Shown here piece by piece: positions 22,553 to 30,738 of a stretch of DNA of 34,154 bases. The position numbers were made by a program, and so were the translations under genes. Source of the DNA: Paracoccaceae bacterium (GTDB lineage Bacteria > Pseudomonadota > Alphaproteobacteria > Rhodobacterales > Rhodobacteraceae); the NCBI GenBank assembly GCA_002709405.1, contig PAQV01000065.1, positions 1 through 34,154 of the forward strand, in the 5' to 3' direction. Position 1 is the stretch's first letter. Each line of letters begins with the position of its first letter. The notes under the pieces were generated by a model, which searched no databases, had not been told where the DNA came from, and saw only the letters and a program-made list of their open reading frames with translations.

Positions 22553-23670
22553 GCCACCAGCCCTTCGCAGGTCCGCACGGTTTCCTCGGCCCCCTGGTCG
22601 CGCAGGTCGCCCGCCGGGCGTCGGGGGGCGGCGGTCACGCGGGCGATGGCCGCCAGCAGGGTGGCGGGTGTCAGGTCGGCGCTGGTCACGGCATCCATGC
22701 CGGGCAGGGCGCGCAGGCTTTGGGCGCGCAGGCCCTGTTCGACCTCGTTGCCCGCATCGAAGGGCACGAAGACGGCGGGGGTGCCGGCCTGAAGCACATC
22801 CAGAGCCGTGTTGTAGCCGCACATGCTGACCGACGCGCGGGCATGATACAGCATCTGGCGGAAATCGGGGCGGGGCGGGTCCAGCCGCACGTTGGGCGGA
22901 GCGGCGGCGGCCAGCCGGTCCAGGCGGTCCGCGCCGCCGCCCACCAGCAGCCGCCACAGGCGGGCCGGGTCCTGCCGGGCGGCAGCCAGGGCGGTTTCGA
23001 ACAGGCTGTCGCCCACCGGCCCGCCACCGGCGCTGACCAGGATCTCGTCCAGACCTGCGCTATCGGGATGCGGCCCGGCCGGCGCGGGCGCGACGTAGCC
23101 GGTATAGGCCAGCCGGTCCGCCAGCATCCCGGACACCGGCCAGCTGAGCGACAATTCGGTCCGGGCCGGATCGGAATGGACCAGAACGTGGTCGTAGTAG
23201 CGCGCGATGATCTCGTCCGCCCAGGCGGCCTTGGCGGGTTTCGACGGCGGGGCAAGGATGTCCCGGATCGAGGACAGGATACGGGGCTTTCGCGGCAGGG
23301 CCTTGGCCGCGTCCAGCAGGGCCAGGAATTCATCGCGCAGGATGCGCCGGCCAAAGGGAAAGAGCTCGGTGATCAGAATGTCGGGGGCGGGCGACAGGCT
23401 GGCGCGCAGGGCGTCCACCCGGCTGGCCAGCCAGGCGGCATCGGCGGGCTGGTTTTCGGGCGTCAGCAGCCGGGTGAAATCGGTCCCGTCCGAGCGCAGC
23501 GGCGGCAGTTGCACCAGCGTGACCGGCCCGGGATCCAGGTGCGGCGCGGGCATCCCGCCGCTGGCCACCGTGACCGCGTGCCCGGCGGCACCGAAGGCCC
23601 GGCCAAGGGTCAGGGCCCGGCTCAGGTGGCCGGTGCCCAGCAGGTGCGTGACGACGATCAGGACGCGCAT
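22549..23670 (-). CDS. Glycosyltransferase, GT-B fold, MurG-like (second of a paralogous pair)
   Basis: The 373-residue protein has the GT-B features of MurG/GT28-type enzymes. These are an N-terminal THLLGTGHLSRALTLGRAF (about residues 8-26) resembling the glycine-rich acceptor loop, and a C-terminal nucleotide-sugar segment SVSMCGYNTALDVLQAG, with PAVFVPFDAGNEVEQG just after it (about 280-310). The GxGHLxR and SMxGYNT motifs also occur in the glycosyltransferase at 26599-27852, so the two are paralogues. The start overlaps the phosphatase stop by one base and its stop overlaps the deacetylase start by four bases. Donor and acceptor cannot be deduced. Confidence 0.82.
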   Translation of the reverse strand: MRVLIVVTHLLGTGHLSRALTLGRAFGAAGHAVTVASGGMPAPHLDPGPVTLVQLPPLRSDGTDFTRLLTPENQPADAAWLASRVDALRASLSPAPDILITELFPFGRRILRDEFLALLDAAKALPRKPRILSSIRDILAPPSKPAKAAWADEIIARYYDHVLVHSDPARTELSLSWPVSGMLADRLAYTGYVAPAPAGPHPDSAGLDEILVSAGGGPVGDSLFETALAAARQDPARLWRLLVGGGADRLDRLAAAAPPNVRLDPPRPDFRQMLYHARASVSMCGYNTALDVLQAGTPAVFVPFDAGNEVEQGLRAQSLRALPGMDAVTSADLTPATLLAAIARVTAAPRRPAGDLRDQGAEETVRTCEGLVA

Positions 23671-24248
23671 CAGCGGGGCTCCAGCCGGACGGGGTCGGGA
23701 TCCGGGCGCAGGCGGTCGCCCTCGACCGTGATCACGTACAGCCGGTTGCGCTTGATGCGGAACGGGGCGGGGCCGTCGAACTCCCAGTCGTGGGCCAGGG
23801 CCAGCAGGACGCGCATCACCCCGATATGGCTGACCGCCACGGTGTCGCCTTCGAGCCCGGCCAGCCAGGGGGTCAGCCGCTTTGCCACCTCGCGCGGGGT
23901 TTCACCGCCCGGCGGGCGGAACTCCCAGCCCCAGTCCTCGATATGGGCATAGCCAGAGCCGGGCGTGGCCAGCAGCGCCTCGCCGCGCTGACCTTCCCAG
24001 TCGCCCCAGGTCATCTCTGTCAGGGCGTTGGCAATGTCCGGGACCCGGTCCGACACCAGTTCGGCGGTGTCGCGGGCGCGCTCCAGCGGGCTGGACCACA
24101 AGGTGGCCGTGTCCCAGGGCGCGGGCAGGCACAGTTTGGCCAGGTCGGCCCGTGCCTCGGCATCCAGGGGGATGTCGCTGCGGCCCTGGATTCGGCCGGC
24201 GCGGTTCCACTCGGTATGGCCATGGCGCAGCAGGGCAAGGCGGGTCAT
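23670..24248 (-). CDS. Histidine phosphatase superfamily protein
   Basis: The 192-residue protein is a histidine phosphatase (phosphoglycerate-mutase-like) with the phospho-accepting motif LLRHGHTEWN (Arg8-His9-Gly10) near the N-terminus. A second conserved region is SHIGVMRVLLAL (about residue 138), and GGETPREVAKR lies near residue 115. Members of this family dephosphorylate small phosphorylated metabolites, including sugar phosphates. It is embedded between glycosyltransferase genes with overlaps at both ends (four bases with the preceding gene, one with the next), so a sugar-phosphate or glycan-linked phosphate is a reasonable guess. The ATG at 24248 is chosen because it gives the RHG motif its usual place near residue 9. 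Confidence 0.88.
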   Translation of the reverse strand: MTRLALLRHGHTEWNRAGRIQGRSDIPLDAEARADLAKLCLPAPWDTATLWSSPLERARDTAELVSDRVPDIANALTEMTWGDWEGQRGEALLATPGSGYAHIEDWGWEFRPPGGETPREVAKRLTPWLAGLEGDTVAVSHIGVMRVLLALAHDWEFDGPAPFRIKRNRLYVITVEGDRLRPDPDPVRLEPR

Positions 24249-25321
24249 GGCGTTCCTTTCACAAGCGGCGCGACCACGTCCCAGAAGGCCCGCGCGGCGG
24301 CGGGGTGCAGGTGATGATCGCTGATGGTGCGCCGGGCGAGCAGGCTGGCGGCCTGGCGTCGGGCGGGGTCTTCCAGCAGCCAGTCGCAGCGCATGGCCAG
24401 CCCCGCCGGGCCCGAGACCACGGGCGGGCAGGTCCTGGCCACCACGTCGCGCACGCCGGGCCGGTCCTGGGCCACGACCGGAACCCCGAAGGATTGCGCT
24501 TCCAGGTAGACCATGCCGAAGGCCTCGTTCACGCCGGGCCACAGGAACAGGTCGGCCTGGGCATAGGCGGTGTCCAGCCCGGTCCGGTCCAGCTGGCCAA
24601 GGAAACGCACCCGTTCGCCGAAGGGCGCAAACAGCGTGCGCACCGCGTCGCGGGCGGGGCCGTCTCCGGCGATCTGCAGGTGCCAGTCGGGGTGCGCCAG
24701 GGCGGGCAGGGTTTCGGCGATCAGGCGGTAGGACGCCATCTTGTCGCCGGGCCGCATCATGCCCGCGGCCAGCAGCCGGCCAGGCACCGGGCGGCCGGGC
24801 GGCGGCAGGTCAGGGGCCGACAGGAACGGCGGCAGGTGGGCCAGCACCTGGCCCGGCGGGCGGTCCCGGTCCAGGGTCTCGCGGTCATGGGCGGTGGGAT
24901 AGAAGATGACCGCCGCCGCGTCCGAGGCTGCCTCGGCCGCCGCCGCGAAGCTGGCCCAGGGCCCGGTCAACCGCTTGCGCGCGCGCGAGGATTCGATCAG
25001 CACGTAGGGAATGCCACGCTGGCGGGCGATCCGGGGGCCCAGCAGATCGGGGGCCTTGTAGTAATTGTGATAAGTCACCCACAGGGCCGTGTCCTCGGGC
25101 AGCGTGGCGTCCAGCCGGGCGATTTCGGTGTCCGCGTCCTCGGTCAGCCGGCGCTGGTTGGCCGCATCGCCCGAACCGTCCCGCGTGCGCAGTTCCGAGG
25201 CCAGGATCACCCCGGCCCCCTGCGCGCCCAGCAGGGCCATCAGGTTGCGCGCCATCTGCCGGTCGCCCGACGGCACGGGATGGGTCGGCGCCTTGAGCGG
25301 GGCGAAGAAGGCCACTTGCAT
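24245..25321 (-). CDS. Glycosyltransferase family 4-like, GT-B fold
   Basis: The 358-residue protein resembles family GT4 retaining glycosyltransferases. The N-terminal MQVAFFAPLKAPTHPVPSGD segment, rich in proline and glycine, leads into a Rossmann-like domain. The C-terminal nucleotide-sugar domain contains WPGVNEAFGMVYLEAQSFGV (about residues 257-278), matching the family's E-x7-E motif. The ATG at 25321 is three bases after the stop of the preceding glycosyltransferase, and the stop overlaps the phosphatase start by four bases. The substrates are unknown; the donor could be UDP-, GDP- or ADP-activated. Confidence 0.82.
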   Translation of the reverse strand: MQVAFFAPLKAPTHPVPSGDRQMARNLMALLGAQGAGVILASELRTRDGSGDAANQRRLTEDADTEIARLDATLPEDTALWVTYHNYYKAPDLLGPRIARQRGIPYVLIESSRARKRLTGPWASFAAAAEAASDAAAVIFYPTAHDRETLDRDRPPGQVLAHLPPFLSAPDLPPPGRPVPGRLLAAGMMRPGDKMASYRLIAETLPALAHPDWHLQIAGDGPARDAVRTLFAPFGERVRFLGQLDRTGLDTAYAQADLFLWPGVNEAFGMVYLEAQSFGVPVVAQDRPGVRDVVARTCPPVVSGPAGLAMRCDWLLEDPARRQAASLLARRTISDHHLHPAAARAFWDVVAPLVKGTP

Positions 25322-25324
25322 GCG

Positions 25325-26602
25325 TCAGCCCCGGCCGGACCGGGGGTTGGACTGGGGACCCGAATGGGGACCGCACAGGGCCGACAGCCGGGCCGAAAGG
25401 CGGGCGATGCCCGGCTCCATCCGGAAATCCTGGCGCAGCCGGTGATAGGCCGCGTCGGCCAGGGCCACCGTCACCGCCGGGTCGGCCGCCATCTGGGTCA
25501 TCGCGTCGGCCAGCGCCTGCGGATCGTCCGACGACAGGAACCCGTGCACCCCGTCCTCGATGAATTCCGGGATCGCCGACACCGGCGTCGACAGGATCGG
25601 CAGCTTTTGCGAGGCCGCTTCCATCAGCACGTTGGGCAACCCGTCGCGGTCTCCGTCCTCGGCAATGCGCGAGGGCAGGACGAACAGGTCGGACCGCCGC
25701 ATGGCCTCGATCACGTCGGGCTGGGCCAGCGCCCCGCGCCAGTTTATCCGGTGGGCGATCTTCAATGCCCCGGACCGGGCGGCCAGGGCCGCCTTGTCGC
25801 CGCCGCCGCCGATATGTTCCCAGTGCCAGTCCAGGTCGCGGGGCAACAGGGCGAAGGCCTCGACCAGGCGGTCAAAGCCCTTCTTCTCGACCAGCCGCCC
25901 GACGCTGAGGATCCGGAACGGCGCATCGGCCCCGCGCACGTTGCGCACCGGCGGGTCGGGAAAGCGGGCCATGTCGAGCCCGTGATAGACCAGGTCCACC
26001 CGGGCGGGATCGTCGGCCAGCCCGCGCAGGTGGGCCGCCCCGAAGGCCGTGCAGGTCGCCCCGAAGGCGGCCCCGTGGGTCGCCCCGGTCAGCTTTTCGC
26101 GCTTTTCCCACTCGGGCGAGGTCCAGATGTCCTTGGCATGGGCCGAAAACGCCCAGGGCAGGCCTCGCATGATCGCCGCGTAGCGCGCGACCGAGGACGG
26201 GGTGTGCATGAAATGCGCGTAAAGCCCGCTGACGCCCTCGGGCAGTTCAGCCGCCAGCACGCAGGCCTGGCCGAACCGGCGCACCCGGTTGCGCGTGCGG
26301 TCCCGTTTCAGATCCGCCCGCCAGGCGCGCCAGGCCGCGCTAAACCCGGGCAGGCGGGCGGCGCGGGCCAGCCCCTTCAACACCCGGGCCGGTTCGTCGC
26401 GCAGGTATTCCGGCAGGTAGTTCACCTGGGCCTGCAGCCGGTCGTGCAGCGGATGCGTGGTCTTGTCGGTCGGATGGCGCAGGGACCACAGGGCCATGTC
26501 GTGGCCGGCCTCTTCCAGCGCGACCAGTTCCTGGGCGATGAAGGTCTCGGACAGGCGGGGCCAGCCCTTCACCAGCACCGCCAGCGATGGGGGCTTCGTC
26601 AT
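25325..26602 (-). CDS. Glycosyltransferase family 4 protein
   Basis: The 425-residue protein is a GT4 glycosyltransferase of the type seen in exopolysaccharide pathways. It starts with LAVLVKGWPRLSETFIAQEL (about residues 7-26), a motif common to colanic-acid-type GT4 enzymes. The C-terminal donor domain contains GRLVEKKGFDRLVEAFALL near residue 235-255 and the E-x7-E region (IAEDGDRDGLPNVLMEAAS, about 311-331). The start at 26602 is supported by the four-base overlap with the upstream glycosyltransferase stop. It lacks a signal peptide and would act at the inner face of the cytoplasmic membrane. Confidence 0.86.
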   Translation of the reverse strand: MTKPPSLAVLVKGWPRLSETFIAQELVALEEAGHDMALWSLRHPTDKTTHPLHDRLQAQVNYLPEYLRDEPARVLKGLARAARLPGFSAAWRAWRADLKRDRTRNRVRRFGQACVLAAELPEGVSGLYAHFMHTPSSVARYAAIMRGLPWAFSAHAKDIWTSPEWEKREKLTGATHGAAFGATCTAFGAAHLRGLADDPARVDLVYHGLDMARFPDPPVRNVRGADAPFRILSVGRLVEKKGFDRLVEAFALLPRDLDWHWEHIGGGGDKAALAARSGALKIAHRINWRGALAQPDVIEAMRRSDLFVLPSRIAEDGDRDGLPNVLMEAASQKLPILSTPVSAIPEFIEDGVHGFLSSDDPQALADAMTQMAADPAVTVALADAAYHRLRQDFRMEPGIARLSARLSALCGPHSGPQSNPRSGRG

Positions 26603-27852
26603 TCGGCGGCGCACTCCTGCCGCAGGGCCAGCAAGGCAGCGACCCGTTCGGTGACATGATCCAGCCCGTCCATCAGTCCCGGCGGAAAGGCCTGCGACGG
26701 GCGCGGCCGGTCGGCCAGGCCCCGGATCGCCTGAATCATCGTCTGCGGGGTCAGCCCGTCGCGCCATTCGTCGATCATGCCGACCAGGCCCATTTCCTCG
26801 GCCCGCTGGGCGCGGATGTATTGTTCGAGCCGGGGCACCGTGCGCGGCACGATCACGGCCGGCCGGTCGAAGGACAGGACCTCGCAGAAGGTGTTGTACC
26901 CGCCCATGCTGATCACGCCCTGCGCCCCGGCAAACAGCGTTTCGATCTGGCTTTCAAAGCCCACCGCCTCGACCCGCCCGTTCAGCGCCTGCACACGCTG
27001 TTCGAACTCGGCCCGCGTGTCGCCCGACAGGAACGGCCCGTAGACCAGGATCGCCCGGGGCGACAGGTCGGGGTCGGCCTCGTAGGCGGCCAGCACCAGG
27101 TTGACCATCGCCTTGCCGTCGCCCCCACCCCCGGGCGTGACCAGCACGTAGGGGTCCTCGGGCGGTGGGCCCAGATCGACCAGGTCGCGGCGCAGGTAGC
27201 CGGTGAACACCATCCGGTTGCGCAAGGCGGGGCTGAACGGCAGCCCGGCCGTCGGGTCATAGACAGACCGCAGCCCGTATACCCACAATTCGTCATAAAA
27301 GCGTTCGGCCGCCTCCACCGCGTTCTTGCGGTGCCATTCCTCGACCAGCACGTCGGGTTCATCCAGCACGTCGCGCAGGCCCAGCACCAGCTTGCACCGG
27401 CCCTCGGACAAAAGCCGTTCCAGCGTCGGCACCAGCTCGCCGCGAAAGCCGGTGGGCTCCTTGTCGACGATCAGCAGGTCGGGCTGGAAGTTCTGGGCCG
27501 AGACCTCGATCAGCCCGGCCCGCAGGTTGGTCGTCTCGTCGATATCCAGCCCCAGGGCCTGGCTGGCATAGCTGCCGTCGGCCAGCTTGGTCACGCCTGG
27601 CAGGCGCACGTGGTCGACCTTGGGCGGAAAGGCGAAGCGCCCCGCCACCGGAGACCCGGTCACGATCAGCGCCGAGGCCTCGGGGTCGGCCTCGGTGATC
27701 GCCGCGGCCAGTGCCCGGGTGCGGCGCAGGTGGCCCAGCCCGAAGGTGTCGTGGCTGTACAGCATCACGCGCGGTGGCCGTGCGCCTCGACGGGTTGGGC
27801 CCGGGCTTGGTCTGCCCGCCTTCAGGGGCCTGTTGGCTTGGCCGTCGGTCAT
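26599..27852 (-). CDS. Glycosyltransferase, COG4671-like GT-B fold (first of a paralogous pair)
   Basis: The 417-residue protein resembles predicted glycosyltransferases of the COG4671 group, related to MurG. SHDTFGLGHLRRTRALAAAI (from about residue 33) matches the glycine-rich loop, and GVISMGGYNTFCEVLSFDRP (about 305-325) is the donor-site segment. An unusual VTPGGGGDGKAMVNLVLAAY stretch near residue 245 is present. The first 28 residues are rich in Pro, Arg and Gly and probably disordered. The ATG at 27852 is my choice, but no clear ribosome binding site is seen, and in-frame ATGs at 27906 and 27939 are alternatives. It is the first gene of the seven-gene minus-strand cluster, so its promoter should lie in the gap to the right. 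Confidence 0.82.
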   Translation of the reverse strand: MTDGQANRPLKAGRPSPGPTRRGARPPRVMLYSHDTFGLGHLRRTRALAAAITEADPEASALIVTGSPVAGRFAFPPKVDHVRLPGVTKLADGSYASQALGLDIDETTNLRAGLIEVSAQNFQPDLLIVDKEPTGFRGELVPTLERLLSEGRCKLVLGLRDVLDEPDVLVEEWHRKNAVEAAERFYDELWVYGLRSVYDPTAGLPFSPALRNRMVFTGYLRRDLVDLGPPPEDPYVLVTPGGGGDGKAMVNLVLAAYEADPDLSPRAILVYGPFLSGDTRAEFEQRVQALNGRVEAVGFESQIETLFAGAQGVISMGGYNTFCEVLSFDRPAVIVPRTVPRLEQYIRAQRAEEMGLVGMIDEWRDGLTPQTMIQAIRGLADRPRPSQAFPPGLMDGLDHVTERVAALLALRQECAAE

Positions 27853-28278
27853 CAGTCCGTTCACCGTCTGGGATCCGCGCCGGTCGGCCCCGGCACGACA
27901 TAACATTCGAAAGTCGCCGCTCTGGTCCTGCCCGGCCATGGCACCGTGACCGCCTTCTGCGGCAAGGACCGGGTCAGCGCAACCGCAACGACACGTTTAC
28001 CATAGCGGGCCAACTTCCGGATGGCGATGGATGACTGGTGCATGACCTGCGACAAGTCGGACGATTTTCGGACCGATCCGCCGGCGCGGCTGTTTGTCAG
28101 GCGGTCCAGCGGCCCGTATGTCGCGGATCCCGCCCCTTGGCCTGCGCTTTTGCCCGGGATCTGCCCGGAATGTCACGGTTTTGGCCCGGCCGCCCCTTGC
28201 CGAATTGCGCCACGGGGCCGGCTTGGATAGCGTTCGGATAAACTTGTCGCGATCTTGGGCCAGGGAGCGGGCCACACC
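27853..28278. other. 426-bp divergent intergenic region, no gene seen
   Basis: The gap separates the divergent glycosyltransferase cluster (minus) from the mechanosensitive channel gene (plus). I see no conserved coding sequence, tRNA, repeat copy or Pho-box-like element. It must contain two promoters, but I could not place either with confidence. A weak TTGCGC near 28205 and GGATAG near 28225 precede the channel gene at poor spacing. Confidence 0.5.
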
Positions 28279-30630
28279 ATGCGCCACATTTTCACGCTTG
28301 TTTGCGTGGTCCTGCTAAGCTGTCTGATCCTTTTGCCGCGCGGTCCGGTCCACGCGCAGGTCATTCCCGGCCTGACCGGCACGGCGGGCTCTGACAGCAC
28401 GAACGCAGATGGCGCCGGCCCGTCGCTGGCCGAGGCCCTCAAGCAGGCTGCCGAGGCCGGGGTCAGCGTAGTCGTGGTCGACAGCAGCGGGGCGGTTCTG
28501 GGTGGCTCGCAGCCCGGGCAGAAGCCCGAGGCGGCGGGCGAGGCAGAGATTTCGGGCCTCATGCAGACCTACCACACTGTCGAAACCTTCGTGGACCGGC
28601 TGGAGGAACGGCTGACCTCGCTGCCGGTGTCGGTGAACGAGGTCCTCTACATCCTGCGCGCCACCAGTCCGAACGGGGAAATCCTGACCTATATCAAGGT
28701 TCTGGTCTACCTGCTGATCCTGCTTGGCCTGGGTCGGCTGGCCATGGTCGAGATCTTCGGCAAGCGCATCATGCGCGGCTACGTGACATCGCGCATCCGG
28801 GAAAAGCCCAGGGGGTATTCGGAAAAGGTGCCGTTCCTGGTGCTGCGCTTCCTGGTTGGCATGCTGGGCACGTTCTTTGTCCTGATCATCGTGTCGCTGG
28901 CCGGCTTCGCGGTGTTCGGCAATCTCGACGACCTGTCGGTGGAAATCACGGTGGCGGCCGTCTTCCTGGCTTTTTTCCTGACCAGGACGGTGGGAGACCT
29001 GTGGCGGATGATCCTGTCGCCCTACCTGCCCCAATACCGCCTGCCGGCGTTTTCCGACAAGGATGCCAAGCGCCTGTACATCTGGCTGTGGGTGATCACG
29101 GCCTATGGGATCTGGACGTCGTATTTTGCCACCTGGATCAAGGAAATCGGCCTGAACTACAACGTCTACGCGCTGCTTTCGGTGGCGTTGGCGGTGGTGG
29201 CCCTGCTGGCCAACGTGGCCATGGTGCTGGTGAACCGGCGGCCGATCAGCCGGGCCATTCGCGGCGGGGCCGCGCCCGAGGACGTGTCCTGGGCAACGCG
29301 CACGATGTCGATGGCCTGGGCGCCGGTCCTCGTGCTGTTCTTTATCTACGGCTGGCTGCAGCACAGCTACGACCTGGTTATGGAGCGCGACGAAAAGATC
29401 GCGCTGAACGCCGGGGCCTACCTGGTGTTCCTGACGATGATCGTGGTCTACGCGGTGATGAATTACGCGCTGGAGCGGTATTTCGACCGCGCGCGGCGGC
29501 GCGAGGACGCCAACCGCGACATGGCCGCGGCCGAGGCCTCCGAGGAAGGCACGCCCCCGCTGCCGCTGACGCGCCGGTTGATGACGTACGAGGACCTTTT
29601 CCGCCAGGTTGCCGCGATCCTTGCCCTTGCGGCGGGCAGCTATGCGCTTGTCCTGATCTGGCTGCCCGACAACCGGCTGATCAACGAGACCCTGATCGGC
29701 AATTTCCTGGACGTGGCGATCGTGCTGTTTGCCGGCTACATCGCCTACAACCTGTTCCGGATCTGGATCGACCGGATGATCGCCGACGAAGCCCCGGCCG
29801 ATGACACGGCCGAGTTGGGCGACGAAGGCGGGGCTCATGGGGCCAGCCGCCTTGCCACCCTGCTGCCGCTGTTTCGGGGCGCGATCCTGGCCGTCGTGGT
29901 CGTGACCATCGCCCTGATCGCGTTGATGGAATTGGGGGTCAACGTCGGGCCCCTGTTCGCCGGCGCCGGTGTCGTGGGCATCGCCATCGGCTTTGGGGCC
30001 CAGACCCTTGTGCGCGACATCTTTTCCGGGGCGTTCTTCCTGATCGACGATGCCTTCCGCAAAGGGGAATACATCGACCTTGGCAACGTGAAGGGGACGG
30101 TGGAAAAGATCTCGGTCCGGTCGTTCCAGCTGCGCCATCACCTTGGGGCCCTGCAGACCGTCCCGTTTGGTGAAATCCAGGTCCTGACCAACTTTTCGCG
30201 CGACTGGGTCATCATGAAGCTGCCCTTGCGGGTGACCTATGACACCGACGTGGAACAGGTGCGCAAGCTGATCAAGAAACTGGGTCAGCAGTTGCTGGAG
30301 GACCCGGTGATCGGGGACAACTTCATTCAGCCGCTGAAAAGCCAGGGCGTGATCGAAATGCAGGACAGCGCGATGATCATCCGGGTCAAGTTCATGACCA
30401 AGCCCGGGGATCAATGGCTGGTGCGCAAAAAGGTCTACGAGGAAATCCGGGCGCTTTTTGCGCGCGAAGGGATCAAGTTCGCTCACCGCGAGGTCACGGT
30501 CCGGCTGGCCGACGATCAAGCCGACGACATCACGCCAAAGCAACGAGAGGCCATGGCCGGAGCGGTTCAGGCCGCCATTGACGAAGATCTTCTCGACGAT
30601 GATAGTGGCAGCCTGATCGACGATCGCTAG
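28279..30630 (+). CDS. Large MscS-family mechanosensitive ion channel
   Basis: The 783-residue inner-membrane protein is a large member of the MscS family, which protects the cell from hypo-osmotic shock by opening under membrane tension. A signal-peptide-like segment (residues 1-25, ending PVHAQ) is followed by a periplasmic N-terminal part, several membrane helices at about 140-160, 200-225, 230-255, 265-285, 300-320 and 350-370, and further helices at 455-520. The MscS core (about 530-640) contains GAGVVGIAIGFGAQTLVRDI and the downstream FLIDDAFRKGEYIDLGNVKG. The C-terminal part is the cytoplasmic vestibule. The ATG at 28279 is preceded by GGGAG 11 bases upstream; a TTG at 28255 is an alternative. 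MscS itself has about 286 residues, so this is a long YbdG/YbiO/MscK-like type. Ion selectivity is unknown. Confidence 0.9.
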   Translation: MRHIFTLVCVVLLSCLILLPRGPVHAQVIPGLTGTAGSDSTNADGAGPSLAEALKQAAEAGVSVVVVDSSGAVLGGSQPGQKPEAAGEAEISGLMQTYHTVETFVDRLEERLTSLPVSVNEVLYILRATSPNGEILTYIKVLVYLLILLGLGRLAMVEIFGKRIMRGYVTSRIREKPRGYSEKVPFLVLRFLVGMLGTFFVLIIVSLAGFAVFGNLDDLSVEITVAAVFLAFFLTRTVGDLWRMILSPYLPQYRLPAFSDKDAKRLYIWLWVITAYGIWTSYFATWIKEIGLNYNVYALLSVALAVVALLANVAMVLVNRRPISRAIRGGAAPEDVSWATRTMSMAWAPVLVLFFIYGWLQHSYDLVMERDEKIALNAGAYLVFLTMIVVYAVMNYALERYFDRARRREDANRDMAAAEASEEGTPPLPLTRRLMTYEDLFRQVAAILALAAGSYALVLIWLPDNRLINETLIGNFLDVAIVLFAGYIAYNLFRIWIDRMIADEAPADDTAELGDEGGAHGASRLATLLPLFRGAILAVVVVTIALIALMELGVNVGPLFAGAGVVGIAIGFGAQTLVRDIFSGAFFLIDDAFRKGEYIDLGNVKGTVEKISVRSFQLRHHLGALQTVPFGEIQVLTNFSRDWVIMKLPLRVTYDTDVEQVRKLIKKLGQQLLEDPVIGDNFIQPLKSQGVIEMQDSAMIIRVKFMTKPGDQWLVRKKVYEEIRALFAREGIKFAHREVTVRLADDQADDITPKQREAMAGAVQAAIDEDLLDDDSGSLIDDR

Positions 30631-30738
30631 GATGCCACGCGCCGCCCGGCGGGCCGAACCTGGAGGCCGGCGACGCCGCGACGTGCTTCGGTCCCAAGTC
30701 TCTGGCATTCGCTCTCCGTTGGCATCCGGGTTCCACTT

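Noticed and set aside
23882-26659. Frame of more than 900 codons on the plus strand across the glycosyltransferases
   Set aside because: The minus-strand proteins have clear RHG, GT4 and GT-B motifs and coupled starts. The plus-strand translation is low-complexity Gly/Gln/Arg/Val.
28021-28287. Small open frames in the gap before the channel gene, some with several cysteines
   Set aside because: They overlap one another in several frames, have no ribosome binding site and show no recognisable sequence.
28315-30708. Nearly 800-codon frame antisense to the mechanosensitive channel gene
   Set aside because: No motif or hydrophobic pattern is visible, and the plus-strand MscS domain is unambiguous.
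30631-30738. Possible terminator between the convergent channel and chemoreceptor genes
   Set aside because: Only a short imperfect GCCC/GGGC stem near 30645-30655 without a T-run was seen, too weak to call.
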